A stretch of 8,475 nucleotides of DNA from Planctomycetota bacterium (GTDB taxonomy: Bacteria > Planctomycetota > UBA1135 > GCA-002686595): contig JAJDES010000227.1 of assembly GCA_029259675.1 (NCBI GenBank), positions 1 through 8,475 on the forward strand, given 5' to 3'. Of this stretch, positions 1 to 5,689 are shown in pieces (position 1 is the first letter of the stretch; the number at the start of each line of letters is the position of its first letter). Below the pieces are notes generated by a model. That model worked only from the letters and a program-made list of their open reading frames with translations, had not been told where the DNA came from and made no database searches. The translations under genes and the position numbers were made by a program.

Positions 1-858
1 GGCGCCACGGACACGCGCACCGTGGAAGTCCTGCGACTATTCGAAGAGAGCGGCGTTTCTGCCGAACTACAACCGGTCATGCTCGGTGCCGGTGGATTGC
101 AATTGGATAGCTCGGGCTTGAGCGTTTTGGATACGGGCAACTTAGTCGGAGACGACGGCACCCTTGGCGACGCTCGCATTGTGGTTGAAGCCGTGTTGCC
201 CGGAGTGGACAGCGGCCTACCGGTCGGGTTGGGTATCACCACGGGAATGAGTTCGCCTTTTCCGATCAGCGCCGCCTACGGTGGCTTGGTCGAGGAAATG
301 TCGTCGGGGGACCCGCGCGCCGGCGTGCAGGAGCTTTACCTTTCGGTGGAGTTGCGCGATGCGAGCGGGAATGTGGCCGGGGCTAGACCCAAGGTCAGCG
401 ACACAACCGGGGCCGTCACCGTGGCACCTTTGGATGTGGCGACTTTCACGGCGGGCATGCCGTCGGCGAGTGAAACTTCGGCCGAAGTTGCCCTCGAAGT
501 CGATGATCTATTCGGCGGAAGCCTGGACGGTCGAGGCCTTTACCGCGTCCAGATGATCGAGCGCGACAGTGGAGGGGCGGCCGTGAGGCGCTGGCACATC
601 TATCGCCCGGACACGATCGGCAGCACGAATGTGCGCTTGCAGGTGCCGTCCCTGGGGCTCAACGGCATGAGCCAGCCGATTGTGCCCTTCGCGAGCGGTG
701 CGGACGTGGACATCTCCGTTTCGGCGTGGGGCTGGGACGCGCTGTTTCAGCCCAATTCCTCGGGCACGATCGCGTTTGCATTCACGGATCTGGAACGTCT
801 GGCGGAGGTTTTCTCCCACAGCCCGGAAGATGCCGGCAGCTTCACCTGGAACTACTAG
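1..858 (+). CDS. C-terminal part of an unrecognised, probably exported protein
   Basis: The reading frame is open from the first base to a TAG stop at 856-858, so the gene almost certainly starts upstream of the window; a GTG at 22 is in frame but has no reason to be the start. About 285 residues are visible. The composition is rich in Gly, Ala, Ser, Val and Asp, with alternating hydrophobic and polar stretches (for example YLSVELRDASGNV and LYRVQMIERDSGG) and no Cys. That looks like beta-sandwich modules of a secreted or surface protein. No membrane segment, catalytic motif or sorting signal is visible; the protein ends in FTWNY. I do not recognise a family. The coding call rests on the long open frame and on the protein-like composition compared with the other frames. 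The next gene is the lipoprotein at 1106, and a hairpin at 941-970 lies between them. Function unknown. Confidence 0.72.
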   Translation, partial: GATDTRTVEVLRLFEESGVSAELQPVMLGAGGLQLDSSGLSVLDTGNLVGDDGTLGDARIVVEAVLPGVDSGLPVGLGITTGMSSPFPISAAYGGLVEEMSSGDPRAGVQELYLSVELRDASGNVAGARPKVSDTTGAVTVAPLDVATFTAGMPSASETSAEVALEVDDLFGGSLDGRGLYRVQMIERDSGGAAVRRWHIYRPDTIGSTNVRLQVPSLGLNGMSQPIVPFASGADVDISVSAWGWDALFQPNSSGTIAFAFTDLERLAEVFSHSPEDAGSFTWNY

Positions 859-883
859 TCGCCGCCAGCCCATTCATGTTCTG

Positions 884-910
884 AGCGGGCAAATCCCCAG
901 CGGGCAAGTC
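884..910 (+). repeat. Two-copy short direct repeat, period 15
   Basis: AGCGGGCAA occurs at 884-892 and again at 899-907, each followed by A/G then TC. The copies lie 15 bases apart, starting about 25 bases after the stop of the upstream gene. Seen directly; function unknown, and it may be a chance local duplication. Confidence 0.5.
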
Positions 911-940
911 GCGGTCGGATTCTCCCACCTGCGGTGAACT

Positions 941-970
941 CGAACGGCTGATTGGAGCGCGCGCCGTTCG
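941..970 (+). other. Perfect 8-bp inverted repeat between genes
   Basis: CGAACGGC (941-948) pairs perfectly with GCCGTTCG (963-970) across a 14-base loop. It sits 82 bases after the stop of the upstream gene. No T-tract follows (CTGTGGGGG), so it does not fit a standard intrinsic terminator. It could be a 3'-end stabilising hairpin or a protein-binding palindrome. Confidence 0.45.
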
Positions 971-1011
971 CTGTGGGGGACGAACTTTGATGTCTGGCAA
1001 GCCGGGACTGG

Positions 1012-1038
1012 TTGGTCCAGGCAATGGCTCCCTATACT
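1012..1038 (+). promoter_or_regulatory. Possible sigma70-type promoter for the lipoprotein gene
   Basis: TATACT at 1033-1038 matches five of six bases of the -10 consensus. The best upstream partner is TTGGTC at 1012-1017, only 15 bases away, which is shorter than ideal. Transcription would start near 1045, about 60 bases before the ATG at 1106. The -10 is reasonable and the -35 weak, so this is tentative. Confidence 0.3.
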
Positions 1039-1105
1039 TCGGTTCCCGGGATGCAGCGGATGTCGTCGCCTCGACCCTCGGCTTGTCTCGAACCACCACG
1101 CAGCC

Positions 1106-1861
1106 ATGTCTATCGCAGCCCTATTCAGAGTCGCTCGCCCCTCCAGCAGTATCCCCACAGGCATTTCAGATCAGTCCCAATTGGGCATTGGGCAAAGAAT
1201 TCGAAGCCCGTGGAGTCTCCGGGCCGGTGTGCTGGCCTTGGCATGCAGTTTCCTGGCCGGATGCCTTGGCGCGGGTCGTGAAGTGACGGAGCCCCTGCCC
1301 GGCACCGGATTGCAGAGTTTCAAACCGGTGGATGTGGCCGTGGCGCCGATCCTCAACCACAGCCAGTCCACGGAGGTTCCCGGGAAAGCGCTGCGCAGCG
1401 CACTGTATTCGGGGTTGGTCGAACGCCTCTACAGCCCCCTGGACCTTGCATTTGTGGACAAGCGTTGGAGCGAAGCCAGTTTTGACGCCAGCAACCTTGA
1501 GGTCGATGCGATTCTGAAGGTGGTGGTCACCGACTGGAATCGAAGCCTCTGGAAATCGCGTGGAGCGATTGTCGTGACCTTGGAGGCGCGGCTGCTGCAT
1601 GGAGCCAAGCCGCAGGGGGATGCCCTGTGGGGGGCTCGCCTCACTCGGCGGGTCGATCTGGCCAATGAGCGCGTGCTCTACCCCGACGAGACGGTTTTGT
1701 GGAAAATCGCTGCCGAGCGCTTGGCTGCTGAAGTGCTGATGTTGCTACCGGAGCGCGGCACGGCTGGTTTGACCGCCACTCCAGGAATGGACGACTCCGA
1801 GCTGGAGGATTACGAATCCGATGCTTCGGAAGACGAGGGCTCAGGTCTAGACGACCTGTAG
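1106..1861 (+). CDS. Putative outer-membrane lipoprotein, TolB-like/GNA1162-like
   Basis: The 251-residue product carries a signal peptide: positive residues around 31-39, a hydrophobic run at about 40-50 and a lipobox LAGC ending at Cys53, so it should be lipidated and exported. The start is uncertain. The ATG at 1106 leaves an unusually long n-region, no start has a clear Shine-Dalgarno sequence, and an in-frame TTG at 1181 would give a more normal signal peptide. The mature part begins with a TolB/GNA1162-like strand (VDVAVAPILNHS), followed by a helix and then VDAILKVVVTDW and IVVTLEARLL. That order resembles the GNA1162/DUF799 group of small lipoproteins whose role is poorly defined; this is a resemblance, not an alignment. 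The C-terminus from about residue 227 is a strongly acidic tail with 12 Asp/Glu in 24 residues. Hairpins follow the stop directly. Confidence 0.75.
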   Translation: MSIAALFRVARPSSSIPTGISDQSQLGIGQRIRSPWSLRAGVLALACSFLAGCLGAGREVTEPLPGTGLQSFKPVDVAVAPILNHSQSTEVPGKALRSALYSGLVERLYSPLDLAFVDKRWSEASFDASNLEVDAILKVVVTDWNRSLWKSRGAIVVTLEARLLHGAKPQGDALWGARLTRRVDLANERVLYPDETVLWKIAAERLAAEVLMLLPERGTAGLTATPGMDDSELEDYESDASEDEGSGLDDL

Positions 1862-1868
1862 GCAATCG

Positions 1869-1891
1869 GCCCGAGAACCCGCTTCTTGGGC
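1869..1891 (+). terminator. Hairpin just after the lipoprotein stop, possible weak terminator
   Basis: GCCCGAGAA (1869-1877) pairs with TTCTTGGGC (1883-1891) over a five-base loop, giving nine base pairs with one G-U. It begins seven bases after the TAG. The nearest T-run (TTTT at 1904-1907) is about 12 bases downstream, so it is at best a weak intrinsic terminator and may instead protect the mRNA 3' end. Confidence 0.4.
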
Positions 1892-1907
1892 GCCTACGGA
1901 CGGTTTT

Positions 1908-1951
1908 CGAGCCCTGGCGGAGTTCCCCCGAACCTTTTTTGGCTCGCGAGC
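1908..1951 (+). terminator. Nested inverted repeats with T6 tract, possible terminator
   Basis: An inner stem GTTC (1922-1925)/GAAC (1930-1933) with loop CCCC is followed by C and then TTTTTT (1935-1940), the arrangement of a short intrinsic terminator. An outer pair CGAGCC (1908-1913)/GGCTCG (1941-1946) encloses it. The outer arm overlaps the 10-base palindrome GCTCGCGAGC (1942-1951). The inner stem is short, so efficiency is doubtful, but the position between the lipoprotein gene and the presumed rpsO promoter is right. Confidence 0.42.
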
Positions 1952-2043
1952 TCGGCTGCACAAACCCGCCTGGAGGCGGCCGATCGAGGTTGTTTGAGAC
2001 GCTTAGAGCAGCTGCCCAGGTGGGCTGGAATCTTCGCTGCGGG

Positions 2044-2071
2044 TTGTTCCCCGGCCCGGGGTCACTAAACT
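2044..2071 (+). promoter_or_regulatory. Possible rpsO promoter with a palindrome in the spacer
   Basis: TTGTTC (2044-2049) and TAAACT (2066-2071) are 16 bases apart, matching three and four of six consensus bases. Transcription would start near 2078, so the first RNA element would be the hairpin at 2088-2110. The spacer region contains a 13-base palindrome, CCCCGG-C-CCGGGG (2049-2061), which could be an operator or simply a GC-rich spacer. Weak match; location is the main support. Confidence 0.33.
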
Positions 2072-2087
2072 GTTTCGCTTGAAAACC

Positions 2088-2126
2088 CTCGTCCGCAATT
2101 TACGGACGAGTCGGGGACGTTCCCCG
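2088..2126 (+). promoter_or_regulatory. Tandem hairpins in the rpsO 5' leader, possible S15 binding site
   Basis: Two perfect stems lie one base apart. CTCGTCCG (2088-2095) pairs with CGGACGAG (2103-2110) over a seven-base loop, and CGGGGA (2112-2117) pairs with TCCCCG (2121-2126) over CGT. They begin about ten bases after the presumed transcription start and about 100 bases before the ATG. In several bacterial groups S15 represses its own synthesis by binding structured rpsO leaders of unrelated shapes. A new leader of this kind is a fair inference, but no established S15 leader fold is recognisable here. The absence of a T-tract argues against a terminator. Confidence 0.5.
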
Positions 2127-2189
2127 TCGCAGGTTTCGGAACTATCCGTCGCCGGTGGGTGCACCCCCTCTTGGAGAAGCGTGCTCTGG

Positions 2190-2218
2190 GAGACGGGCAA
2201 GTAACGACCCAACAAAAG
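2190..2218 (+). repeat. Leader block A (rpsO copy of the rpsO/pnp shared block)
   Basis: Three short blocks occur in order: GAGACGG (2190-2196), GCAAGTAAC (2197-2205) and AACAAAAG (2211-2218). The same three occur in the same order before pnp. The central nonamer begins 32 bases upstream of the rpsO ATG. The last block overlaps the Shine-Dalgarno sequence AAGGAG (2216-2221), which is seven bases from the ATG. Confidence 0.6.
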
Positions 2219-2221
2219 GAG
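2216..2221 (+). promoter_or_regulatory. rpsO ribosome binding site
   Basis: AAGGAG lies seven bases before the ATG at 2229, which is ideal spacing. It is the strongest Shine-Dalgarno sequence in the window and settles the rpsO start. Confidence 0.85.
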
Positions 2222-2228
2222 TCCAACC

Positions 2229-2498
2229 ATGGCCATAGCTGCCGCACGCAAAGCTGAGATTATCCGCGATTTCGCCACAAAGGATGGCGACACCGGATCC
2301 TCCGAGGTGCAAATCGCCCTCCTCAGCGAAGACATTAATAATTTGACCGAGCACCTGAAGATTCACCGCAAGGATTTCACCTCGCGGCGCGGTCTTCTCA
2401 TGAAAGTGGGCACGCGAAGCAAATTGCTGCGCTACCTGCGCAATACTGAGCCGAAGCGCTATCAGACGATCCTGAAGCGACTTGGCCTGCGCCGCTAG
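2229..2498 (+). CDS. rpsO: 30S ribosomal protein S15
   Basis: The 89-residue product has exactly the usual S15 length. S15 is a primary 16S rRNA-binding protein that joins the central domain (helices 20-22) early in 30S assembly and contributes to an intersubunit bridge. The family signature is clear: DTGSSEVQIALL (residues 21-32), LTEHLKIHRKDFTSRRGLL (39-57), LLRYLR (66-71) and the C-terminal LGLRR. The residues known in the family to contact RNA are present: Thr22, Gly23, Gln28, His42, Asp49, Ser52 and Tyr69 (numbering with Met1). The start is fixed by AAGGAG seven bases upstream. pnp follows on the same strand after 497 bases, the conserved bacterial order. The structured leader suggests autogenous control, an inference from other bacteria. 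No anomalies. Confidence 0.98.
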   Translation: MAIAAARKAEIIRDFATKDGDTGSSEVQIALLSEDINNLTEHLKIHRKDFTSRRGLLMKVGTRSKLLRYLRNTEPKRYQTILKRLGLRR

Positions 2499-2517
2499 GG
2501 GCGCAACGATTTAGGCC
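2484..2517 (+). other. Nested inverted repeat spanning the rpsO stop codon
   Basis: TGCGCC (2488-2493) pairs with GGCGCA (2500-2505), holding the TAG stop (2496-2498) in its loop. An outer pair GGCCT (2484-2488)/AGGCC (2513-2517) could close around it, competing for base 2488. There is no T-tract, so termination is unlikely. A processing or 3'-end protection role is possible. Confidence 0.4.
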
Positions 2518-2639
2518 GCCTTGGCTGCAGTGCTTGCAACGGAACTTGTTGCTGGGATCGTTTTCGGGCCGCGCAATTCGCGCAGCTCGAAAATTCTCAA
2601 AGTAGCTGCAGCCGGGGAGAGTCGGCGCCGGGATCGAGA

Positions 2640-2660
2640 GCGGCTTCATCGGGAAGCTGC
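2640..2660 (+). other. Hairpin 1 in the rpsO-pnp gap
   Basis: GCGGCTTC (2640-2647) pairs with GAAGCTGC (2653-2660) over ATCGG, giving eight base pairs with one G-U. It is the longest uninterrupted stem in this gap and has no T-tract after it. Confidence 0.5.
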
Positions 2661-2776
2661 CGAATTCCCAGGTCGGCTCGCTGCGGGCGAGGTGTGCGCG
2701 TGATTTCCATGCGTAGTTTCGCAGGCAGCCAAGCCTCTCGAATTGTGGACATCGACAGAACTGAAAGTTGCTGCGC

Positions 2777-2814
2777 TCAGCCAATGGCTGACTGTCGGCC
2801 GGGAAAAAATCCCG
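2777..2814 (+). other. Two adjacent hairpins (2 and 3) in the pnp leader
   Basis: TCAGCC (2777-2782)/GGCTGA (2786-2791) with loop AAT is followed eight bases later by CGGGA (2800-2804)/TCCCG (2810-2814) with an A5 loop. The second stem resembles the CGGGGA/TCCCCG hairpin in the rpsO leader (2112-2126). Both pairings are perfect. Confidence 0.45.
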
Positions 2815-2840
2815 ATTCGAAAGTATGCGTTGCAGCGGTT

Positions 2841-2870
2841 GAAAGTTTCGGCAGCTAGCCGGCGGCTTTC
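2841..2870 (+). other. Two-tier hairpin 4 in the pnp leader
   Basis: An outer stem GAAAG (2841-2845)/CTTTC (2866-2870) encloses an inner stem CGGC (2849-2852)/GCCG (2858-2861), separated by an asymmetric internal loop. A helix broken by an internal loop is what an RNase III-type or protein-binding site often looks like; no function is shown. Confidence 0.4.
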
Positions 2871-2930
2871 TACTTCAGGACAACGGAAGGTGCGATCGCT
2901 GGTCTCGAACCGGCACTGCCGATGATTGGC

Positions 2931-2945
2931 ATGGGATCGCCCCAT
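2931..2945 (+). other. Hairpin 5, 50 bases before pnp
   Basis: ATGGG (2931-2935) pairs with CCCAT (2941-2945) over ATCGC. It is the last stem before the unstructured A-rich segment leading to the pnp start. A small CGGC/GCCG stem (2911-2921) lies just upstream. Confidence 0.4.
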
Positions 2946-2950
2946 CTGAC

Positions 2951-2981
2951 GAGACGGAAACGAAGCAAGTAACAACAAAAG
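2951..2981 (+). repeat. Leader block A (pnp copy of the rpsO/pnp shared block)
   Basis: GAGACGG (2951-2957), GCAAGTAAC (2965-2973) and AACAAAAG (2974-2981) occur in the same order as before rpsO. The central nonamer begins 31 bases upstream of the pnp ATG, against 32 for rpsO. The gaps between blocks differ (0 and 5 bases in rpsO, 7 and 0 here). Confidence 0.6.
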
Positions 2982-2995
2982 AAAAGACGATTGAG

Positions 2996-5110
2996 ATGAA
3001 TTTGACACCCAAGAGAGTTGAGTGCGAGTACGCGGGCCAAACCCTTGTGCTCGAAACCGGGCAGATGGCCCGCCAGGCGCACGGCGCCGTAATTGCAACC
3101 ATGGGAGAGACGCAAGTCTTTGCCGCCGTCGTGACCTCCGCCGGTCGCGATGACCTGGACTTCTTTCCCCTGACCGTGGACTACCGCGAGAAGACCGAAG
3201 CTGCGGGCAAGATCCCCGGTGGTTTCTTCAAGCGCGAAGGACGTCCGACGACGAAGGAAATCCTGACTATGCGGATGATCGACCGTTCGATCCGCCCGCT
3301 GTTCCCCGACGGCTTCAAGCAAGAAGTCCAAGTGATGTGCCGCACCCTGGGCTACGACCGCGAGAACAATGCGGACGTGCTTTCCATGATCGCGGCTTTC
3401 GCTGCCGTACACATCAGTCAGATCCCCTTCGAGTGCGCCCTCGGTGCCGCACGCATCGGCATCCTTGACGGCGAATTGGTCTCCTATCCCTCCGACGCCC
3501 GCCGCCGCGAGGAGTCCAGCTTGGATCTCGTAGTTGCCGGTCACGAGAGTGGCTTGGTGATGGTTGAGGCCGGTGCCGATCAGCTGACCGAAGAGCAAAT
3601 GCTCGACGCTCTAGAGATGGCACATTCGGAAGTTCGCAAGGCCTGTGGAGCTATCGAAGAGCTGCGCAAGTTGGCCGGCAAGGAAAAGGTTGAGTTCACG
3701 CCGCCCCAAGTTGATGAGGACCTCAAGGCCAAGGTCTGGGGCTTCAAGGATCAGGTCATGGACGTGATCTACACCGAGGGCAAGCACGAGCGCGACGCAG
3801 CCGTGAAGGTTGTGCGCAACCAAGTCGTCGAGGCCTTGACCGCCGGTGTGGATGAGGCGCAATTGGGCGCACACACCAAGGCCGTGAAGAATCTCTTCCA
3901 CGACCTTGAAGTTCAGATTGTGCGCGAGTGCGCTCTCGCCGGTCGCCGCATCGACAATCGCAAGGGCGACGAAATTCGCGAGATTCAAATCACGCCGAAC
4001 TTCATTCCGCGCCACCACGGCTCGGTGCTTTTCACCCGCGGTGAAACACAAGCTTTGGTCAGCGTGACCTTGGGAACTCCCCAGGACGCGCAAATCATCG
4101 ACGGCATTGAGGACGAGTTCAAAAAGTCCTTCTACCTGCACTACAACTTCCCCTCCTTCAGCGTTGGCGAATGCCGCCGCATCATGGGGCCGGGACGTCG
4201 CGAAATCGGTCACGGCATGTTGGCGGAGAAGGCCCTGGCGCCGACTCTTCCCGACCGCAATCAGTTTCCCTACACCGTTCGCGTCGTCTCCGACATCATG
4301 GAGTCCAACGGCTCTTCCTCGATGGCGAGCGTGTGCGGTGGGTGCCTTTCATTGATGCTCGCCGGCGTGCCGCTGAGCCAGCCGGTGGCGGGCATTGCCA
4401 TGGGCCTTGTTCAAGAGGGCGATCAAACCATGGTGCTTTCGGACATCCTCGGATCCGAAGATCACTGCGGCGATATGGACTTCAAAGTCGCCGGTTCCGG
4501 AGTGGGCATTACCGCTTTGCAAATGGACATCAAGGTCAAGTCCATTAGTCGCGAGCTGTTGGCGGGCGCTCTTGAGCAAGCCCGCGAAGGCCGTCGTCAC
4601 ATCCTGCGCAAGATGCTGGAAGTTGTCTCACGGCCCGAATCCGATATCTCCATGCACGCACCGCGCATGGAAAACATTCAGATTCCCTCCGAGCGCATTG
4701 GCTTCCTGATCGGCCCCGGTGGCAAGAACATCAAAGCCATGCAGGAGGACTTCAAAGTCCGCATTTCGATCGTCGACGACTCGGGCAATGTCCAGGTCTT
4801 CGGCACCGAGCGCGACTTGGTCCAACGCGCGGTCGACACGATTTCGGCCATGTGCGCCATGCCGAAGATCGGTGCGCGCTACACCGGCAAGGTGAAGAGC
4901 ATCAAGGACTTCGGAGCCTTCATCGAAATCCTGCCCGGCGTTGAGGGCATGTGCCACATCTCGGAGCTGTCCGAGGATTACGTCTCGAAGGTGACAGATG
5001 TCATCTCACTCGACGACGAAATCGAAGTGGTCGTCATCAACGTTGACGATCGCGGCAAGATCAAGCTGTCGCACAGCCAGGCGCTGACCGAAGAGCCGGC
5101 CACCACCTGA
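2996..5110 (+). CDS. pnp: Polynucleotide phosphorylase (PNPase)
   Basis: The 704-residue product is close to the usual PNPase length. The enzyme is a trimeric cytoplasmic 3'-to-5' exoribonuclease that uses phosphate to release nucleoside diphosphates, acts in mRNA decay, and can run in reverse to add tails. Domain order is complete: RNase PH-like domain 1, a helical linker, RNase PH-like domain 2, KH (about 560-620; GxxG loop at Gly573-Gly576) and S1 (about 630-700). Residues matching the E. coli active site (Asp486, Asp492, Lys494) are Asp489, Asp495 and Lys497, and the phosphate-binding Arg pair is Arg401-Arg402. The RNA-gripping loop is Phe77-Phe78-Lys79-Arg80. The ATG at 2996 gives the normal N-terminus. 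The ribosome binding site is weak: only A-rich AAAAGAAAAGA lies nearby. It follows rpsO and ends at a strong terminator. Confidence 0.98.
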   Translation: MNLTPKRVECEYAGQTLVLETGQMARQAHGAVIATMGETQVFAAVVTSAGRDDLDFFPLTVDYREKTEAAGKIPGGFFKREGRPTTKEILTMRMIDRSIRPLFPDGFKQEVQVMCRTLGYDRENNADVLSMIAAFAAVHISQIPFECALGAARIGILDGELVSYPSDARRREESSLDLVVAGHESGLVMVEAGADQLTEEQMLDALEMAHSEVRKACGAIEELRKLAGKEKVEFTPPQVDEDLKAKVWGFKDQVMDVIYTEGKHERDAAVKVVRNQVVEALTAGVDEAQLGAHTKAVKNLFHDLEVQIVRECALAGRRIDNRKGDEIREIQITPNFIPRHHGSVLFTRGETQALVSVTLGTPQDAQIIDGIEDEFKKSFYLHYNFPSFSVGECRRIMGPGRREIGHGMLAEKALAPTLPDRNQFPYTVRVVSDIMESNGSSSMASVCGGCLSLMLAGVPLSQPVAGIAMGLVQEGDQTMVLSDILGSEDHCGDMDFKVAGSGVGITALQMDIKVKSISRELLAGALEQAREGRRHILRKMLEVVSRPESDISMHAPRMENIQIPSERIGFLIGPGGKNIKAMQEDFKVRISIVDDSGNVQVFGTERDLVQRAVDTISAMCAMPKIGARYTGKVKSIKDFGAFIEILPGVEGMCHISELSEDYVSKVTDVISLDDEIEVVVINVDDRGKIKLSHSQALTEEPATT

Positions 5111-5137
5111 GCGCAGGCTTAGGATCGGATGCACACA

Positions 5138-5178
5138 GCGGCGGCGGTTCCCGAAGGGGGACCGCCGCCGCTTTTTTT
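5138..5178 (+). terminator. Strong intrinsic terminator after pnp
   Basis: An 11-bp perfect GC-rich stem (5138-5148 with 5161-5171) continues with one G-U and three G-C pairs to a GAAG loop (5153-5156), 15 pairs in all, followed directly by T7 (5172-5178). It begins 27 bases after the pnp stop. The complementary strand lacks a T-tract, so it acts on the + strand. Confidence 0.95.
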
Positions 5179-5400
5179 GTGCCCTGCGCGGGCTGCGGGA
5201 GCCACCCAAGGATATCGCATTGGGCTTTCAGGGCCTCGGCCGAGCGCAAAGGACTGGGAAGAGGCCCAAGCGGACGGGGCGGTCCCCATGTGGGAGGGGT
5301 CGGTGGTGGATCAGATGGGAAGGGGTGGCGAATGATCCGCATCCGATGGGGAACGCTGGGCCAGTCTCGACCTACATTAAGGACTAATCATCTCCGTAAA

Positions 5401-5423
5401 CCTTTCCATTGAAATGGATAAGG
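5401..5423 (+). repeat. Inverted repeat with one bulged base
   Basis: CCTT-TCCATT (5401-5410) faces AATGGA-T-AAGG (5413-5423), ten pairs with one extra T at 5419 and only GA between the arms. In RNA the loop would open by a pair. It could be a protein-binding dyad. It abuts the direct repeat at 5422. Confidence 0.4.
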
Positions 5424-5452
5424 TCATTCTTGGGCGCCTGTCCGGTCATTCT
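5422..5452 (+). repeat. Direct repeat GGTCATTCT, 22 bases apart
   Basis: GGTCATTCT occurs at 5422-5430 and 5444-5452. The start-to-start distance of 22 bases is about two helical turns, which would put both copies on the same face of the DNA. A regulator site is possible; the downstream gene start is about 240 bases away. Confidence 0.4.
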
Positions 5453-5509
5453 CGCACCTGGGCTTGCCACGTTTTTTTTAGGGCGGAAGTGTGATTCACG
5501 ATCAGAAAA

Positions 5510-5533
5510 CCCCCTTTCAAGACGAAGGGAGGG
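5510..5533 (+). other. Nine-pair hairpin with a bulged A
   Basis: CCCCCTTTC (5510-5518) pairs with GAAGGG and GGG (5524-5533, A5530 bulged, one T-G) over AAGAC. On the complementary strand the stem is followed by TTTT, so it could be a weak terminator for leftward transcription. No leftward gene is visible, so this stays open. Confidence 0.35.
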
Positions 5534-5588
5534 GATAGTGTTCGAGGCGGTCCCCAACCCCATCGCAAAGTTTCCAGTCCCTGGTCAG

Positions 5589-5617
5589 TAGTTCTGTCTT
5601 CCCGCCAGATAGTTCTG
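5589..5617 (+). repeat. TAGTTCTG octamer, two copies 21 bases apart
   Basis: TAGTTCTG occurs at 5589-5596 and 5610-5617, two helical turns apart and about 75-100 bases before the ATG at 5690. A third copy lies at 6208-6215, after that gene. The first and third share the longer AGTAGTTCTG. This spacing and placement suit an activator or repressor site. Confidence 0.42.
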
Positions 5618-5689
5618 ATGCCAGAATGAAAGAGTCTTAATTCGACGGTGCCCAATACGCCCGGCTATTGGCCTTCGAAGCTGAACCCC

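Larger units (their letters stand above)
1862..2228 (+). other. Intergenic region between the lipoprotein gene and rpsO
   Basis: This 367-base stretch has no convincing gene. From 5' to 3' it holds a hairpin after the lipoprotein stop (1869-1891), a nested inverted-repeat cluster with a T6 tract (1908-1951), a promoter-like site with a palindromic spacer (2044-2071), two perfect hairpins (2088-2126), a 10-base palindrome (2157-2166), the block shared with the pnp leader (2190-2218) and the rpsO ribosome binding site. The small open frames on both strands have no ribosome binding site and implausible composition. Confidence 0.7.
2499..2995 (+). other. rpsO-pnp intergenic region, structured pnp leader
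   Basis: The 497-base gap holds no convincing gene. It contains hairpins at 2640-2660, 2777-2791, 2800-2814, 2841-2870 and 2931-2945, then an A-rich, T-poor stretch (about 2950-2995) that includes the block shared with the rpsO leader. No intrinsic terminator follows rpsO, so readthrough into pnp is possible. I see no promoter good enough to call. In enterobacteria this intergenic region carries an RNase III cleavage site and is where PNPase controls its own mRNA; a comparable role here is an inference. Confidence 0.6.
5179..5689 (+). other. Non-coding stretch after the pnp terminator
   Basis: I find no believable gene in these 511 bases. The short open frames are Pro/Arg/Gly-rich on both strands and lack ribosome binding sites. 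Seen here: a bulged inverted repeat (5401-5423), a 9-base direct repeat 22 bases apart (5422-5452), a T8 run without a good stem (5472-5479), a nine-pair hairpin (5510-5533) and two copies of TAGTTCTG (5589-5617). Bases 5360-5640 are less GC-rich than the genes, as regulatory DNA often is. Confidence 0.6.

Noticed and set aside
2870..3598. 242-codon minus-strand open frame inside pnp
   Set aside because: It is antisense to an unmistakable PNPase and follows from codon bias in the real gene.
3611..4213. 200-codon minus-strand open frame inside pnp
   Set aside because: Again antisense to conserved PNPase sequence, with no independent support.
5472..5479. T8 run as an intrinsic terminator
   Set aside because: Only a trivial GGC-TT-GCC stem precedes it; no hairpin of useful strength could be found.
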